Positions 1 to 13,301 are shown, numbered from the stretch's first letter. The stretch: DNA of 64,000 nt from Polytrichum commune (GCA_950295325.1 OX485807.1:29545666-29609665); one strand, 5' to 3'. Numbers and translations are program-made. The notes: generated by a model from the letters alone, not told the origin.

Positions 1-48
1 CAGTAAACCAATTTAGGGCCATTGATTCCATTTCCGAAGCCTAAATTG

Positions 49-418
49 CCTAAGGTAGATGTACCTAATTCCAACACAACAATAATTTGGACACTTATAC
101 TTGAGTGGTACATATGTGGTTAGGTGTGGATATAAGAACAGACACCGAATGACAAAGACGTGTGTTCCAAAGAGATTGGACCACGTGCTCAAATACGCTA
201 ATCATTCTAGGCTCGATAATATGACAAACTTGTCGAGCACGAGAATCTTCAATTTAATAACGAATAAGATATTCATCATGAGCTTCAAAAATCATGAAAC
301 AAATGGCTACGAACACAGTTTGGATTTGTTATTTATCTTATACTAATTGCGAGATTTATATTGTATGAGAAGTGGGGTGCGGGGAGAAAAATATCCAAAT
401 AACATAAGTCTACCTTAG
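49..418. repeat. Dispersed repeat with short inverted ends, family H
   Basis: The segment begins with CTAAGGTAGATG and ends with GTCTACCTTAG, a short imperfect terminal inverted repeat. Its body contains a recognisable block (dinucleotide-rich text around 'gaataagatattcat', then 'catgagctt') that recurs, in either orientation and diverged, near 1.5, 2.4, 28.9, 36.2, 38.5, 42.4 and 62.4 kb. It has no coding capacity. I read it as a non-autonomous DNA element, but no target duplication is clear, so the class is open. Confidence 0.45.
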
Positions 419-466
419 AAATAGAAATTATCAGGCTGTAAAATAGGTCCTGATGGACGAGTTTAA

Positions 467-963
467 GGGCCACTTCACACACGAGATTGAGAGCCCATGA
501 CCATTGCACTTCAAGCACTCTCATTGGTGGAAAAGGCAGAGCCGGTGCAAGTTTGCTTCACACTACACTTGAGGGACCAAAGGAGTATGCGAATGCAAGA
601 TGGATGTCAAGTCTACATGGATTCCTACATGGCATCAAACGGATCACGTTTCATGGTTACTTGGACTATTCTCAAAAACCACCTCTTGGAGGCAGGCCTA
701 ACACAAAACCGGGAGACCATGGCACTCCAAACGCTCACAATCGTTGATTTACTCTATTTTATCATGTGTGAGGACCCGCATGAATAAACATTCATTGAAA
801 TAGCATTTGGTTGAGGGCCCGGTCACATATGACTTCACAGTACACTTGAGGGTCCGTGACCACACTACATGATTTTGGAGGTGTGTTGGATGGCCTTTGG
901 ACAATTTCTTTTGGGCTCTCACAATTTCATGGTCACGGCTCTTGGCTCGTGTGTGACGTTTCC
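467..963. mobile_element. PIF/Harbinger-like MITE, family A copy 1
   Basis: The left end reads TAA|GGGCCACTTCACACACGAG, and the right end carries the inverted counterpart ending in CTCGTGTGTGACGTTTCC, so the last bases are decayed. It matches 38958-39456 over its whole length (497 versus 499 bp). The TAA flank and GGGCC terminus are those expected of PIF/Harbinger non-autonomous elements. The short reading frames inside it are not genes. The inverted repeat continues about 30 bp inward, giving a foldback character. Confidence 0.75.
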
Positions 964-2833
964 AAATCCTTGTCCCGGATGACTCGTCATGGTACTTTGT
1001 CCTTGTACTTAGCTGATGCAGTATTGGATGCACCAGAAGGAAAAAACAAGAAACCTGTATCAAGTCATACATTAGTTAGACCTAAGGTAGACCCAAAAGT
1101 GGCCCCTAGTGTGCTTCTTTTTGAACTATTTGGCTTTCATCTAATGATGGATGAAACCATCCCGGCGCCACATCACCTCCAATTTTGAACCCAAAGTTTG
1201 TCGTTATGGGCATTCATAACATTACACAACTTCTTGGCTGCATTATGTGGGATCAAGTATCACATGAGCATGATTCTCCTTTAATTCTAAGGTTCCTTGT
1301 TTATAGGGAGCACTTAGGTTGTGTACTATGAACTTTTCGACAAGTAGTTGTAAATCATTAGCATTTTTCAATCGCAACATTTTGTTTGGAAAGAGAGCAT
1401 CATGTAGTTGCTTAGTAATGTTATGCTCTCATCATGCAACTATATATGAGCAGTTTGGCCTTTTCAAATCATGCTCGTAGTCACTCATCTCATGAGTTTT
1501 GGGTTCATATGAATATCTTCTTCATTAATATCAAAGTGAAGAATCTTGTGCTCATTAAATAGGCATATATGGATCCATGTAATACAATTTTTTTGGGCCA
1601 TAGCGTTTTAGCAAGTAGGAAAATACTCAACACGTGATAAGTTAAATGAAATAGTAGATGAAAGACGTTTTAGAGTGAGTTAGTAAGGTTTTAGTATGGG
1701 ACATGTAGTTTTGCAAGGTTGTAACTACTTGCAGGCTCGACATGATAAGAAGACTATTGCCTAAGGACAACAACACTTCTCATTACATATGCTAAGGCCA
1801 TAGCCACATAGAGACGAGCTATAAGCAAGAGAGCTAGAGTTAGATAGATAGACAAAGAATTAGAGCAAGTGGCAATGCTGCATGTGATAGGGGAATGCAC
1901 ACAAACAAAAGGAAACAACAATTAGAGGTTTTTTTAGTAAGGCTTGTTAGTCGTGTGATTGATAAATGTGAATGATCATAATTTGTATGTGAACTTGATG
2001 TGAGAGTGAGTGAGCAATTCAGTGGATGTGTGTCATGATTGTGTAAGCATCCGGTGAATGGAAAAGGCACAATGTGAATGAAGTAAGTGAACAAAATGTA
2101 GGAAAATATTGAGTGAAGTGAATTGCATGTGAGCGGAATGGAAGAGAAAACCTTAGATTGTTATAGAAGTCCTTAAACCATTGTGACATTTGTCCTTATA
2201 GACACTATATCAGTCTTCCTTGAGACTTAACACCCTGGGATGTTTGTTGTTTCGTTCTCACCCATAGCAAAAATTCTAAACTACAATCTCCCCCACCCCC
2301 TTGCCATTTTTTATTTGTTTAAATTAAAAATAAATCATGTTGACTCTTGAGCCTAGAACGGTTAGCATATTTTGAGTATGCAGTCCAATGTCTTTCAAAC
2401 ACATGTCTTGAGTATGGTACCCATTCTCAGATCCACGCCTAACCACATGCCATTCAGATATAGACATCCAAATTATTGTTGTATTGGAAATAAGCACGTC
2501 TACCTTATGTGCTCAGTCCAAATAAAGTACAAGTTTGTTACATTGTGATTCTATACGATTCATCCTTCACAAGTTGTAAACATGTACATAACATTACTTA
2601 GCTGATGAACTATGTTCTTAGGCCCAACAGTGGATTCGACAATAAAGACTCTAGATGTTGGAATCCCAGTACTTCAGACCTTGCATATGAAGTGAAGTCA
2701 GCTAAACACAACTCATTAGCGGAGTGATGTTATATGCTTGATCATTGCATTTTCAAAGCATTTTCTTCTTTCTAAAGTTTTTTTAATCTATGACGTGTTT
2801 GGGTTAGCTCTCACATCACTCGCGAATCATGTA
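964..2833. other. Intergenic tract with dispersed repeat fragments, no gene
   Basis: No coding signal is recognisable. From about 1195 to 1600 lies a repeat also found at 35640-35835 and 62150-62480, with the shared text 'ttgcttagtaatgttatg'. A family-H-like fragment in the opposite orientation lies near 2340-2530. The rest is AT-rich and I see nothing else in it. Confidence 0.5.
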
Positions 2834-3816
2834 CACCCTAACCTTGATAATATCACACTTGGTAATAGAACACCTTGATATTGTCACCTAAAAGTTTGAA
2901 ACCGATTTTCATAGTGTAAAACTCCCTCGTTATTATCACTATCACCCTTGATAATGTAACTATTTTTTCCCAAAATTTGGAGTGTAAGTGTGATAATAAC
3001 AAGTAATATGGATGAAAATGCCAGATGGACAACAAATTATATGGATGACATCGGCATCTCCACCTACCTTTGGGCAAAACAATGTGACTTCTTTGTAGGA
3101 GCTTCTTTGTAGAGCCCTACATTGGGTGCCCATACCCATGCCCATGGGTTTTCGGTGGGCATGGGTGCGATATTCTTGTTCATGGGTGGGCATGGGTGGG
3201 CATGGTTCATGGGATGGTTCATGTTAAACATGGAAGGTGAAGATGATTTTGAGGTGGAATATTCTACTGAGGAGCTTGTGCAATTAGTGCAAGATGGCGA
3301 ACATGTACTTGATTCCATGGAAGTAGGCCCATTGATAGTTGATAGCAGTGATGATGAGTCTAAAGTAGCGAAGCTAAGTGATGCACAAAAATATGCTGAA
3401 GATGTTTTGAATTTTATAGCTAGCCAAGGTTCTCAGATTTTCAACACTCTAGAGTTGTTAGGAATGGAAAAATCCCATGACAAACTCATTAGCATTGGTG
3501 TTGCACATTTAACATCAACAAACCAATGTGACATTAGAAGCTTCTTTGTCTCTAGTGAAGGGTCTTAACCTGATCTCAATGACACATTATGATGTGCTCT
3601 TGTTGTTATTCACAATTTTGAATTAGATTTTACATTCAAAAACATTGAAGTATCATATTTGTTCTTTTTTTTACATTATAATTTTATTTTTATTTTCTAT
3701 ATTTTTTTGATAATATCACATTATGCACAAAATGTGACATTATCAATTATGTCACACCTTGTTTATATCACACTTTTTGGTGAAACGGAGGGTGTGACAT
3801 TATCAAGGTTAGGGTG
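2834..3816. mobile_element. Pogo-like (Tc1/mariner) non-autonomous element P1
   Basis: The element is flanked by TA on both sides. It has a terminal inverted repeat of about 25 bp: CACCCTAACCTTGATAAT at the left and its near-perfect inverse at the right. It is 983 bp long. The inside holds a C-terminal scrap of a pogo-type transposase on the + strand (3215-3568). TA target duplication and the transposase remnant together place it in the Tc1/mariner superfamily, pogo/Tigger branch. It has no DDE catalytic domain, so it could only have moved in trans. Confidence 0.75.
3215..3568 (+). pseudogene. C-terminal remnant of pogo-like transposase in P1
   Basis: The frame opens earlier, at 3122, but its first 30 or so residues are His/Gly/Met-rich and come from a repeated 'gggcatgg' stretch, so I start the homologous part at the MEGEDDFE methionine near 3230. 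It shares the KLSDAQ/KLADAQ block and the acidic Ser/Asp stretch before it with the remnants in 6670-6903, 46568-47071 and 62831-63349. The last residues contain QCDIRSFF (3524-3547), a canonical PCNA-interacting box, just before the stop. No catalytic domain is present. I infer a deletion derivative of a pogo transposase gene. Confidence 0.6.
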
Positions 3817-3978
3817 TACAGGCTGTGTGTGCACTTAAACTTATACATGGTGACTCACATTTTTCAAAGCTGAGGTGGCCACTAAAGCCTAGTGCAACAG
3901 TTTCGTGAGCCTACAGGCTTACCATATTGCAGCAAGGGAGTCAATGACAGAGCAAGTTTTTTAAACTCATGTAACTTA

Positions 3979-4348
3979 CTACACTAAATATGATGTTTAG
4001 TGTGTCCAATTCTAGTTGTCTTGCTCAATACTAATTGTAAACCACGGCATAGTGTCACCAACACTAAATGTTAACCCAACATTATTTGTCATTCCTTGTG
4101 ATTTTTTTTAGGGATTATAGGTTTACAGTGTTGCAAATACTGTCACTTACCAGGTGGTTTTTCATCCAAATTTCAATCATTCATGATTTGAATTATTTCA
4201 TCACAAGTTGCTGACAAGAGAAGGTAGGGTTTTGGCCAATGGATGACCTCATCCATCATCCATGACAATATTCATAAGAAGTGCCATCCGAGAAGTTACC
4301 GTAGTGAAATTAAGTACCATATGACACTAAATATCATATTTAGTGCAG
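3979..4348. mobile_element. TA-flanked MITE, family K copy 1
   Basis: It has TA flanks. The left end CTACACTAAATATGAT and the right inverted end CTGCACTAAATATGAT form a terminal inverted repeat of about 25 bp that is itself palindromic (ACTAAATATGATgTTTAGT). A copy in inverted orientation lies at 19272-19608, a more diverged one at 8002-8548 and a fragment at 38730-38850. There is no coding capacity. TA flanks suggest Tc1/mariner ancestry, but the CACTA-like terminus leaves the superfamily undecided. Confidence 0.65.
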
Positions 4349-4540
4349 TAATTTCTTTTAAAACTTAATCCACAGCCCAGGTAATGTCAAGGTAATTGAT
4401 TAATGCTCCTGCACAATGCAAGACATGAGCCTTGATCATATATAAGGTATGTGGGCCTTATAATGTGGTCATTTAGGCTTAATGAAACACATGTATTATC
4501 ATGTTTCTTTTCTTTTGTCTTTTTTCTTCTTTTTTTTAGA

Positions 4541-4558
4541 GGGGGGGGGGGGGAGGGG
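4541..4558. repeat. Poly-G tract
   Basis: A run of guanines, interrupted once by an A, follows a T-rich stretch. It is one of several long G or C homopolymers in the window. Confidence 0.85.
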
Positions 4559-4695
4559 GCAGTCAATTTGTTGACCTATCTACTTGCTTGACAACTTGTC
4601 ACATGGGTCCAACAACCAGCTTGGCATGTCCATTTAGCAATAGCGGGCTTATTAAAAAAATCTGAATACAAAAGCTAGTTATTATACCAGCCTAA

Positions 4696-5286
4696 GGGTC
4701 ACTTCACACACAAGGCTGAAGGCCCTTGACCATGGCAATGTAAGAGCTCTTATTGGTCGAAAAGGCGGAGACCGTCCAAGTTCACTTCACACTAGGAGGT
4801 GAAGGCCTAAAGGCCCAAAGAAAAGTTTGTGGATGAAAAGTCTACATGGAGTCCTACATGGCTAGTTGTGGATAAGGGTGCATGGTCTACCGGAATTTAC
4901 GTCAGACCCACCTCCAAGAGGTGGGCTTGACGCAAGTTCCGGGAGACCAAGACTTTTTTAATATTTTTTTCCAGCAAGACAAATTTCAGGACAGACTGCA
5001 TGGCAGATTCCAAGACAGATTCTAGGACAGACAAACACCACCAAGTAGTTATCTTAAATTGATAAACTTGGAGACATATTATATTAAACCAAATCCTCCC
5101 GTCTTTTTCCGCCAACAAAATATGCAATGGTCCCGCAACATGGTTCATTCTCACTTCACACTATGCTTGAGGGCCAAAGACTACATAAAATGGCTTTCCC
5201 AACACCCATGGTACGGCCTTTGGATGAGAGTCAAGGGTCCTCACCATTACAAGGTCACGGCTCTTGGCTCGTGTGTGAAGTGGCCC
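4696..5286. mobile_element. PIF/Harbinger-like MITE, family B copy 1
   Basis: It is flanked by TAA at both ends and bounded by GGGTCACTTCACACA and its inverse TGTGTGAAGTGGCCC. It aligns end to end with 45640-46216 (591 versus 577 bp). The terminal 40 bp are shared with family A, but the interior is different, so A and B are subfamilies mobilised by the same kind of transposase. The small reading frames inside have no homologue and are ignored. Confidence 0.8.
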
Positions 5287-6321
5287 TAAGGGGAGTGTTC
5301 TCCTTTAGAAAGGGAACTCAAGCCCTAGACTGAGTAATGTTATGAGAAGTCTAAGTGAAGAATCTCTTCAGAATCTTCTCTAACTTAGTGATCGAATAGG
5401 TTCTCCTACTTCCATTAAATATTGAACATAGAATGGTGCGTATACTCAATTTTGAGCACATATTCTAATCTCATCGTAACATGTGTTTTTTTGGTATTTG
5501 AACTTAACCACAAGTCATGCCATATATCACTCATATACATGTGTTTGATAGAGAGTTAGCTATTGTTATACCATAATTCACATGATACACTAATTCTCTT
5601 TTACTAAGAGTGAATAGTAGTCAAGCTATGTACTATTGATTTTGCATAAGGGTGGATCAAAATAAGAGTAGAGTCATTTTTGCTTCATTCCTGGCACTAG
5701 GGGAGCAACACCCTAGTGCTAATTACACTCTAAACTCCGTAATATCATGCTTTTGGCAACCAAAGTGCACATGATGTTAAGGTCTTCTGTAGTGTTAACA
5801 TGGATGAGTTATAAAAGAGCATTATTGTAGCATGTGACATTGTGGAATAACACAAAGTGCAATAGTACAATAATGACATCAGGGTGCGTGTGAGCATGTG
5901 GTTTGAATTATTTGATGCTTTACTGTAATGTCAAAACCTATGATATATGGGAAGGAAATGTGACGACAAGGAAGGAGATTTCAATTGAGAACATCTGTTC
6001 CCTTGGATTTTGGGATATTAAAAAAGGAGTGGCATTAAGGAGGTTGATATCACAAAGTTTAGAGTGTAATGCTATGCTTGCAATTCCTACATCTCAACTT
6101 TGATTCTAAAACTTAAAATGACAATCTTTTTAAGTGAATTTGCTCACCGTATGAAATACTTCCAATTCCAATCAAATGGCCATAGTTGTTTGTGGAGTCG
6201 GGAAGTGCCCACAATAGGGCTGCATAGGCACATTATATTAACATATCACTCATAGCTTCAAGGGCTCACTAAGTATGGACATAGAGGTTCCCATTTGGGA
6301 AACAATGCCATGTGCTGACTA
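5287..6321. other. Intergenic tract without recognisable features
   Basis: AT-rich sequence between two DNA elements. I see no coding signal; the frame at 5903-6103 has no recognisable homology. Confidence 0.5.
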
Positions 6322-7112
6322 CACCCCTACCTCTTTAATATGACACTCGATAAAACAACAACTTCAATATAATGACACAAATTTTTTAAACCCAAACTTT
6401 CCAGTTTAAATCCACCTCTATAATACGCATGTGACATCGTTAATACCACACTCTTGGACCCCTAGAATGTCATAGTATAGAGGTAATAAATGCATATATG
6501 GCGAGTCCCACACAAGTTAATATTGCATTTATGTAACTTTCACATATGAAATGTGGATAACATAAGTTTTATTGTAATGGTGCTAAAACATTAAGGGAAC
6601 TAGGTTCTAATAAAGAGATTCATTAGCTTTTGTCTTTTTCGCAATAATTTTGACCTCAACGCAAAGTTCTTGGACTCTTTGGATGTTGATGAGAAACCTC
6701 CACTTATTGTGAAATTGGCAGATGCGCAATATCATGCTCAATTGTTAGCTACTTTTTTTTTTTTTATGGGTAACCCATTAGAGTTTACTCCTATATGCGT
6801 AATGAAATTGCAGGCCATATTGGAGCAGCTCAATAAGATATATGTTGCTAATTGTAAGTGGCAACACCAACAGACTATTGATTCCTTCTTCAAGTCCACA
6901 TAGATTTCGTGAAAGAAATTTGCCTATTTGTAAAGACCGTTGGAATAATAATTATTTTGCATACGTGACAAAATATTTGATGTGTGTTTTCATGAGGTAC
7001 CTTGTTATTATGACAAAGAAGTCTAGTTTGTCATATTATTGAATATGTGACACCTCGATAATACGGCAATTTTCTCTTCTCCCCAATGTGTCATATTAAA
7101 GAGGTAGGATTG
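6322..7112. mobile_element. Pogo-like non-autonomous element P2
   Basis: TA flanks enclose inverted ends that share CCTACCTCTTTAATATGACAC. It is 791 bp long. A C-terminal transposase scrap lies at 6670-6903 on the + strand. The inner region at 6400-6560 is also found, inverted, in the larger relative P3 (34266-35415). The TIR resembles that of the elements at 46347 and 62611 (CCTCTTTAGTATGACAC), so these are related subfamilies. Confidence 0.75.
6670..6903 (+). pseudogene. C-terminal remnant of pogo-like transposase in P2
   Basis: The 77-codon stretch contains the KLADAQYHAQLL block that is also seen, as KLSDAKRHASLF, in the remnants at 46.6 and 62.8 kb. It ends in a textbook PCNA-interacting box, QQTIDSFF (6868-6891), followed by KST and stop. 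A run of T that encodes consecutive phenylalanines suggests slippage inside the relic. There is no DNA-binding or DDE domain. The alternative is a chance reading frame, but the shared block and shared terminus with three other elements argue against that. Confidence 0.6.
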
Positions 7113-8001
7113 TATGCTTTTCACACGCCTATGCTAGGACTGTTGACACACTCAAACTCTTGTCAAGATCAATTGCCCGTACATGAGGTATCATATACGT
7201 ATATGGGCCTAATGTTAGAGGCCGCATCTTTAATTGGAGTGGTATATGGCAAGGTTTGTGGTTAAGGATGGACATGGAAAAGACATGCATCTCCATGAAA
7301 TTGGATTGCATGCTTAAACTATATTAAATAGTCTATGTTGAACACAATTGAGTGGGCCTATGTGATTATTTAAAGATAAAGAGTAAGGCAAGCCATTTTT
7401 CTATTAACCCAAAGTAGAAGTTTACATAATGATAGCATGTGAAAAAAAGAAGAGAATTGAAAGTAATACCCCCCTATAAAATAGTGGTTGTTCGCACCTA
7501 TATACTGAACTTTTTAACACATTGCCCCCCCCGAGCATTTAATATGGAATTGAAACACCTTTCAAAGCGCCACACGACCTTTACCTTCTAGAATGGAACA
7601 GAGAAAGGTGACATTCACCTAAAGTCATGGCGGTAGAGAATTGTTGCATGTGAACGTACCTCTCATCCATCCATGTTGAAAACTTTGTCTCCTACATGTT
7701 TATGGTCAATTCATCAAATCGTGTTATAACCACCCTAAACTAATCGGAGTCTTTGAAGCTAATTCCAGTGTCAAATGAGCTGCAAGAAGTAAACTCTCCA
7801 TATATACTAACTTACATGCTATTTCAAGACGGCTTTGTGGATGAATGAAAGGTACGCTTGCATTAAACAATGCCCTCCCGTCCTGGCTTACTATTTGGAG
7901 AACGCAAATATATTTGTGGATGATCCATATTGGAGTCAGCACAAAGTGTATTCAGGGTTTTCTTAAGTAGCATTGTGCACGTTGCATAAGTTAATGGGAC
8001 A
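7113..8001. other. Intergenic tract with one dispersed repeat
   Basis: The segment at 7370-7530 occurs again in inverse orientation at 33540-33700, including the bordering C/G homopolymer, so it is part of a repeat of unknown class. No gene is recognisable. Confidence 0.5.
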
Positions 8002-8548
8002 CTACACTAATTATCGTATTTAGTGTCGTATGGTATTCCATAACAATATGCAGATCCATAACATCATTATGTGGCACTGACAGTATTCCACAAAATATTT
8101 CTGAATGTGGGAAATATCTAGAAATGTTTTGTGGAATACCGTCAGTGTCACATAACGATGTTATGGATCTGAATAATGTTATGTCTATGTCACTGTGGTA
8201 AGCTTTCTGATGACACTTCTTACAAATTGCTTCACAAGTGTCGTAACCCCAACTTACTGTTACTTCATCCACATGCCAATCGTTGGAACAAAAAATTGGT
8301 GTGTTCTGCATTCAGACAGTTTTGTAATGAAACAGTGTCATGGACGATGGAAATTTGGATTCAAATCCACTTGGTACGCGACAGTATTGTGCAAGGTGGT
8401 AAATTCTATAATGCCCCCCAAAATTTTCTTTCACAAAGAATGACAGTTAATGGTAAGTTTTTTCACATTCACTCCACAGGCGATTTACAATCAGTATTGA
8501 GCAAGAGAAAAGGGAATCGGTGACACTAAACACAGTATTTAATGCAGT
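8002..8548. mobile_element. MITE-like element, family K copy 3 (diverged)
   Basis: The left end CTACACTAATTATCGTATTTAGTGTC and the right end (GACACTAAACACAGTATTTAATGCAG) are inverse to each other and resemble family K ends. Near the left end an imperfect hairpin is formed by 8060-8110 and 8115-8165 around the 'ttccacaaaatatttct' motif. Flanking TA is not preserved. Confidence 0.5.
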
Positions 8549-11500
8549 GTTCTTCTTTGCCTTCAACATTGTAGCAGTCGTAGTGATCCTCACTTCTTAT
8601 GTATGGTCTCCAAGGAAGGCTATAGAATCTCACATACGTAGCCTTAGTTCACAAGGTTGTAGAGAACAGGAGTAGGTGCCAGGGGACCTAGCAGAGTAGA
8701 TAGTACTGCATGCACTCTTTTATTAAGAAAGTAAAATACAGTAGATCGGCCAGGCCCATGCTGGCATGCGAATTAATCATTAACACACAAACACTCAAAT
8801 AAATACCAGTGTCAGCATGCAGAGCAATATATATGCATGAATTTGGAACGTTCTCATGCATCACCAACTACCCAATGTGCATGAATGGAGACAACTGATC
8901 GAGCGCTAGCTAGTTACAGATGAACGTACAGGAAGACTTTGGGAAGCAACCGGCCTGAAGCTTCAAGACTTCAGGAAACTCACCGATCGTTTCAGAGGAA
9001 TCTGGAGAATATACCCCACATTCAACCACACAAGAAGAAACCCTAAAGATGTCAGCCAACATGTAGACTTGGAGGATTCTAGCTAGGATCTCGACGGACT
9101 AATAAGTTAACTGATGCCCAAAAATCTCCCCAGACACTGGCATGGGCTGATAATTAATAAGGTTTAAGTACGGAACTGGATTTTAGAGCACTTTAAGTAG
9201 TGTATACTATACATAGAATTTCAACATGCTCTTGACAAAATCAGCCCAATCTGAAGCCAACTGGCACTCTATTATACCGAGCTTCCTATCATTCTCGAGG
9301 CCTCCAAGTCAAAGTGCCCTTCTTCCAGGAAATTGGCATGAGAAGTGTTGTTTGTACCCATTAACGATGATCACCATCATCACAGCCGCAAAGACTGAGA
9401 GTTTTCTTATTTGTGCGAAATATCATGAGCTGCATGCGGAGGGCACATTTCTTCGGATTCATGTCTTCTCTTCAATACGATTGCTTTCAAAGGAGTCGCA
9501 GTGTTAAGTGTTGTTCGTAAGTTCAAGTGTGAGCAAAAGCGGAAGGGTTATCAAAGCTCGTCACAATTTGTCATCCATGGAGATGCGATGTCATGCACGA
9601 TTTATGGGTTATGTCCACGAGTTGATCAGTTATGTCCAGTAAACAACTCGAGTATGTGGATGACTCGCCACTTTTGTTGTTTGTTTATCGACTCTCCTGT
9701 CACTAAATATCCAGTCCAAAAATCTTCTCTTCAGCTTAGGATTGTATGTCAATCTCTCGGAATAAAACTTAGTTGATGATCCAAGACAGTTGAACAATAC
9801 GTGGCTTTGAACATCTTGACAAGTTCTGAATTCCCACACCCCTTGCGGATAGTTGCACGCCATTGGATCGAGGTTGAAGATTGTTGGATTGCAATGGTCG
9901 GGTCAATGTAGTTGGCGAATGGATCCTAGCCCTCCAATGGAGTTGTGCCTATGCCACTAGAGTAGCGCCGATAATGGGATGTACGCTCCACTTGCAACTA
10001 AAATGAGGACTCGGATACGACACTTTATTGAAGTTGTTGTAGGTTGAGTTAGGTGTGCTCCGGAAGTAGGCCCATGCATACATGCTTATTTAGTCGCATG
10101 ATGGAAGCTTTGGGTACTTTTTGGTTGAGCTCAAGTAAGTCTAGTATGTGGGCCTTACTTGGTGACTTGTCTTAATTGAACACTCACATTTGAGTGGTAC
10201 ATGGTAAGGCCCGTATTTAAGAACGGGCACCAAGTAGATACGCGTTACAATGAGCTTCGACTATGTTTACAAACCATATCTCAATCATAGTAACCATTCT
10301 AATGAACATTATTGGAAGAGCCTATGTGATCATTTCAAAAGTAGGGGAATCTTCACTTTGGAGTTTTATAACTTTTGCATTAATACTAATTTGATTATGA
10401 AACTTGAAATGACAACATTTGTGATTAGGAGAGACAACTCCTGATTCGATCCAATGGCCAAAATTGCAATGTGGGGTTGGAAGTGTCCACAGTCGAGCTA
10501 GAATTCATACACAGTCTTTTGAACACCATCAAGATGACTATGTGAATATTAAAGAGAAACGATGTCTTCACTTTGGACTCTCCTAACTACTTTTGCATAT
10601 GTGCTCCGATTCTAAAACCTGAAATGACAATCTTCGTAATTTACATTTCCCAACCACATGCATAGCTCCCGATTCAATCCAACGGCCAAAATTGATTGTG
10701 GAGTTGGAAGTGCCCACATTAACGCTGCACCATACCTTAAGATAAGTGGAATTATGTTTTAAGTAGATCTAGACTTATTCTTGAGTTCTCGACAAAATGA
10801 AATTTTATATGTGTACTTTCATTGATGGATCCTATGATAAAAATGACAGCAACTCCTCCCAGATGTGGACCACATCTCTTGTCGCAGCACATGCTAGTTG
10901 CATGCACACTATATCATTTGTGAATAAAAATGCACATCCAGAAGAAATAAAGTTTGATAATATTGCTTCTCAAAATATGTATGAATGAAATTTTTATCAC
11001 ATTCTTCTTGAGTTTTCTTCCGTCAAATAATTTGTTCTGCAATGTGCATGTCTCAATTGGGCAAAAATCCTAGTTGTGGGCCTCAATAATTGGTTACCCG
11101 TCTTTAAAGGACATCTACTACATTCGTGTGGTGTGTGTTAATTTGGAGTAACTTAAGAACCACATAACTTACAGTACATCAAAAAGAGATCATGTGCTTC
11201 AAAGTGCTTCGACTACGTGCTCGGACTTAGTTAACCATTCTAAGCTCATAGTCAACCGAACTATATGTGACTTTTCAATATGTAAGAGAAGCTTCCTTTT
11301 GACAACAAACAAGCTAGCTTCATATGCGCTCCAAAAATTTACTTTGAAAATTATGGCTACAAGCACGATTTGGATAATGTGCTAATCATCTTGCGGTAAT
11401 GTGATTGCGTATTACATATGAATCTTATAAGAAGGGAGAGAGGAAATTGTCACTTACAGTCGTATCTCTCATCCATCCAACATTGAAGTCCTAAAATAAT

Positions 11501-12136
11501 ATGTAGCCGGAATTGTATTCATAAATTTTAATGTTAATTCTGGTGTCAAATCAACTTTAGAAAGTAAATGATGAGGCACACTATTGGCAAACAGTCTAAA
11601 GTAGATGCCTAGAGGTTTCAAAGTGCCACATCCGCTAATTGTCAACATCATACTATTCGTCAACATAAGTAACTTTTCTTATGGAGAAAAACATTAAGAT
11701 TATCATGACACTTAGCGTAGTAGATTGGGATACTTGAGTTGATAGTTTTGTATTTTAATATGCAAGGAGATGATACTATGGAGCATACGAATGGCAAGTG
11801 TCATTTGTTTACATTTTAGTATGCAAGAGGAAGATATTCTTGAGGATAATAATGCCAAGTGTCACGAGGTGACAATAATGGTAAAGTTGTTGGTCATTAG
11901 TGTCCAAGTCATTTCGAATGAATTAGCTACAAACCTATAAGGGGGTCAAGTTTTATGTTGGATGGATGAGAAGTATGCTCATATTATGCAATAGTTCCCT
12001 CTCTCCTAGGAGACTCAAGTGCGTGCAAAGCTACTAAACTATCCATTTAAGTCTAGCTTACCTTGACTTTAAAGGTGGTAGAAAAGACATGGAAATTTGC
12101 GGACTCTAACATCGTTGGCCTAGTAGTCACAGTAGC
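8549..12136. other. Intergenic tract, no gene recognised
   Basis: About 3.6 kb without a supported gene. Family-H-like text recurs near 10140-10460. The frames at 9226-9507, 9501-9776 and 9630-9863 overlap each other on both strands, show no domain or motif and are not called. The stretch 8700-9900 looks less repetitive than its surroundings and could be decayed single-copy DNA. Confidence 0.4.
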
Positions 12137-12470
12137 TACACTAAACAATCCTAATTAGTGTGGCTGGGAAATTAACACGGAGATAATTGGAGTGGGCCAT
12201 ACTAATTTATGGTCAAGGTGGAAACAACATGGGTCCAAGATCCCAGGTCTTGCCCTAAGTCCTCACGAAGACGTCTAACCAACACACTAAATTTTAGTTA
12301 TACAACACAAGTAGCACAAAATAAAATCACCACCCACATTACTTACCTACTAGAAATTCAGTGTGGGGTGGGGAATTAACGTGGCCCACATTGATTCTCA
12401 TTATGAAAATTAGTGTGGGCTCTTAGAAAATTGTTGTGGCCAGTAGTATTATGACTATTTATTGTAGTGA
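12137..12470. repeat. MITE-like repeat, family E copy 1
   Basis: The segment recurs in inverse orientation at 33279-33545. Shared blocks include 'taattctcataatga' and 'gaagtcttcatga'-type text at about 70-80% similarity. The ends begin with CACTAAACAATCC and, inverted, CACTACAATAAATAG, reminiscent of CACTA-type termini, but no clear target duplication was found. Non-coding. Confidence 0.5.
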
Positions 12471-12650
12471 AGATTAGCTCCACCTTAGGGCCAATTCACA
12501 CGGGATCCCAAGTCTTAATTAAGCCCCAAGTCACTTAAGGTCAGTCCGTGCAACCTCAGCCATTGAGAGCATGGAAGTTGGGTACAACTACACACAAGGT
12601 CCCAAGTCCCAAGCATGATGTGAATGCCTACATGACAACACTTTTTGGAG

Positions 12651-13267
12651 GTGAGGCTTTGGACTTTTGTTGAGAGTTGGGCCGAACAAAAAGCTCGACC
12701 CAACTCTCAACACAAGCCCCTGCGAATATTCCTCCACAAAAATCATCAAGATTCTAACCGTAATGATAATTAACAATGCTTTAATGGTGTCTTGAAACTC
12801 AAAAGTTGGGACTTGGCCTCCATGTTAAGACTTGGAACCCCATGGGAACCAACTCTTCATACAAAGCCAAAGAGGCGACGTACATTTATACAAACAATGC
12901 ATGCACAAGTAACAAGGTGCAACCTAAGCTACAACCTCTCTCTCTCCCTCTCTCTCTCTAGAGATCTCATGCAGCAAGTGAGGCTTGGGACTTCTGTTGA
13001 GAGTTGGGCCAAACAAAAAGCTCGACCCAACTCTCAACACAAGCCCCTGCGAATATTTCTTCACAAAAATCATCAAGATTCCGACCGTAATGATAATTAA
13101 CCATACTTTAATGGTGTCTTGAGACTCAAAAGTTGGGACGTGGCCTCCATGTTGGGACTTGGGACCCCATGGGCACCGGCTCTTCATACAAAGCCAAAGA
13201 GGCGACGTACATTTATACAAACAATGCATGCAGCAGGTAAGAAGGTGCAACCTAAGCTACAGCCCCT

Positions 13268-13301
<34 letters not shown>

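Noticed and set aside
497-787. Overlapping frames of about 90 codons
   Set aside because: They lie inside a Harbinger-like MITE whose other copy (38958-39456) does not keep the frames.
3122-3220. His/Gly/Met/Trp-rich N-terminus preceding the transposase remnant
   Set aside because: Generated by a degenerate 'catgggtgggcatgg' repeat and absent from the related remnants; not part of the real protein.
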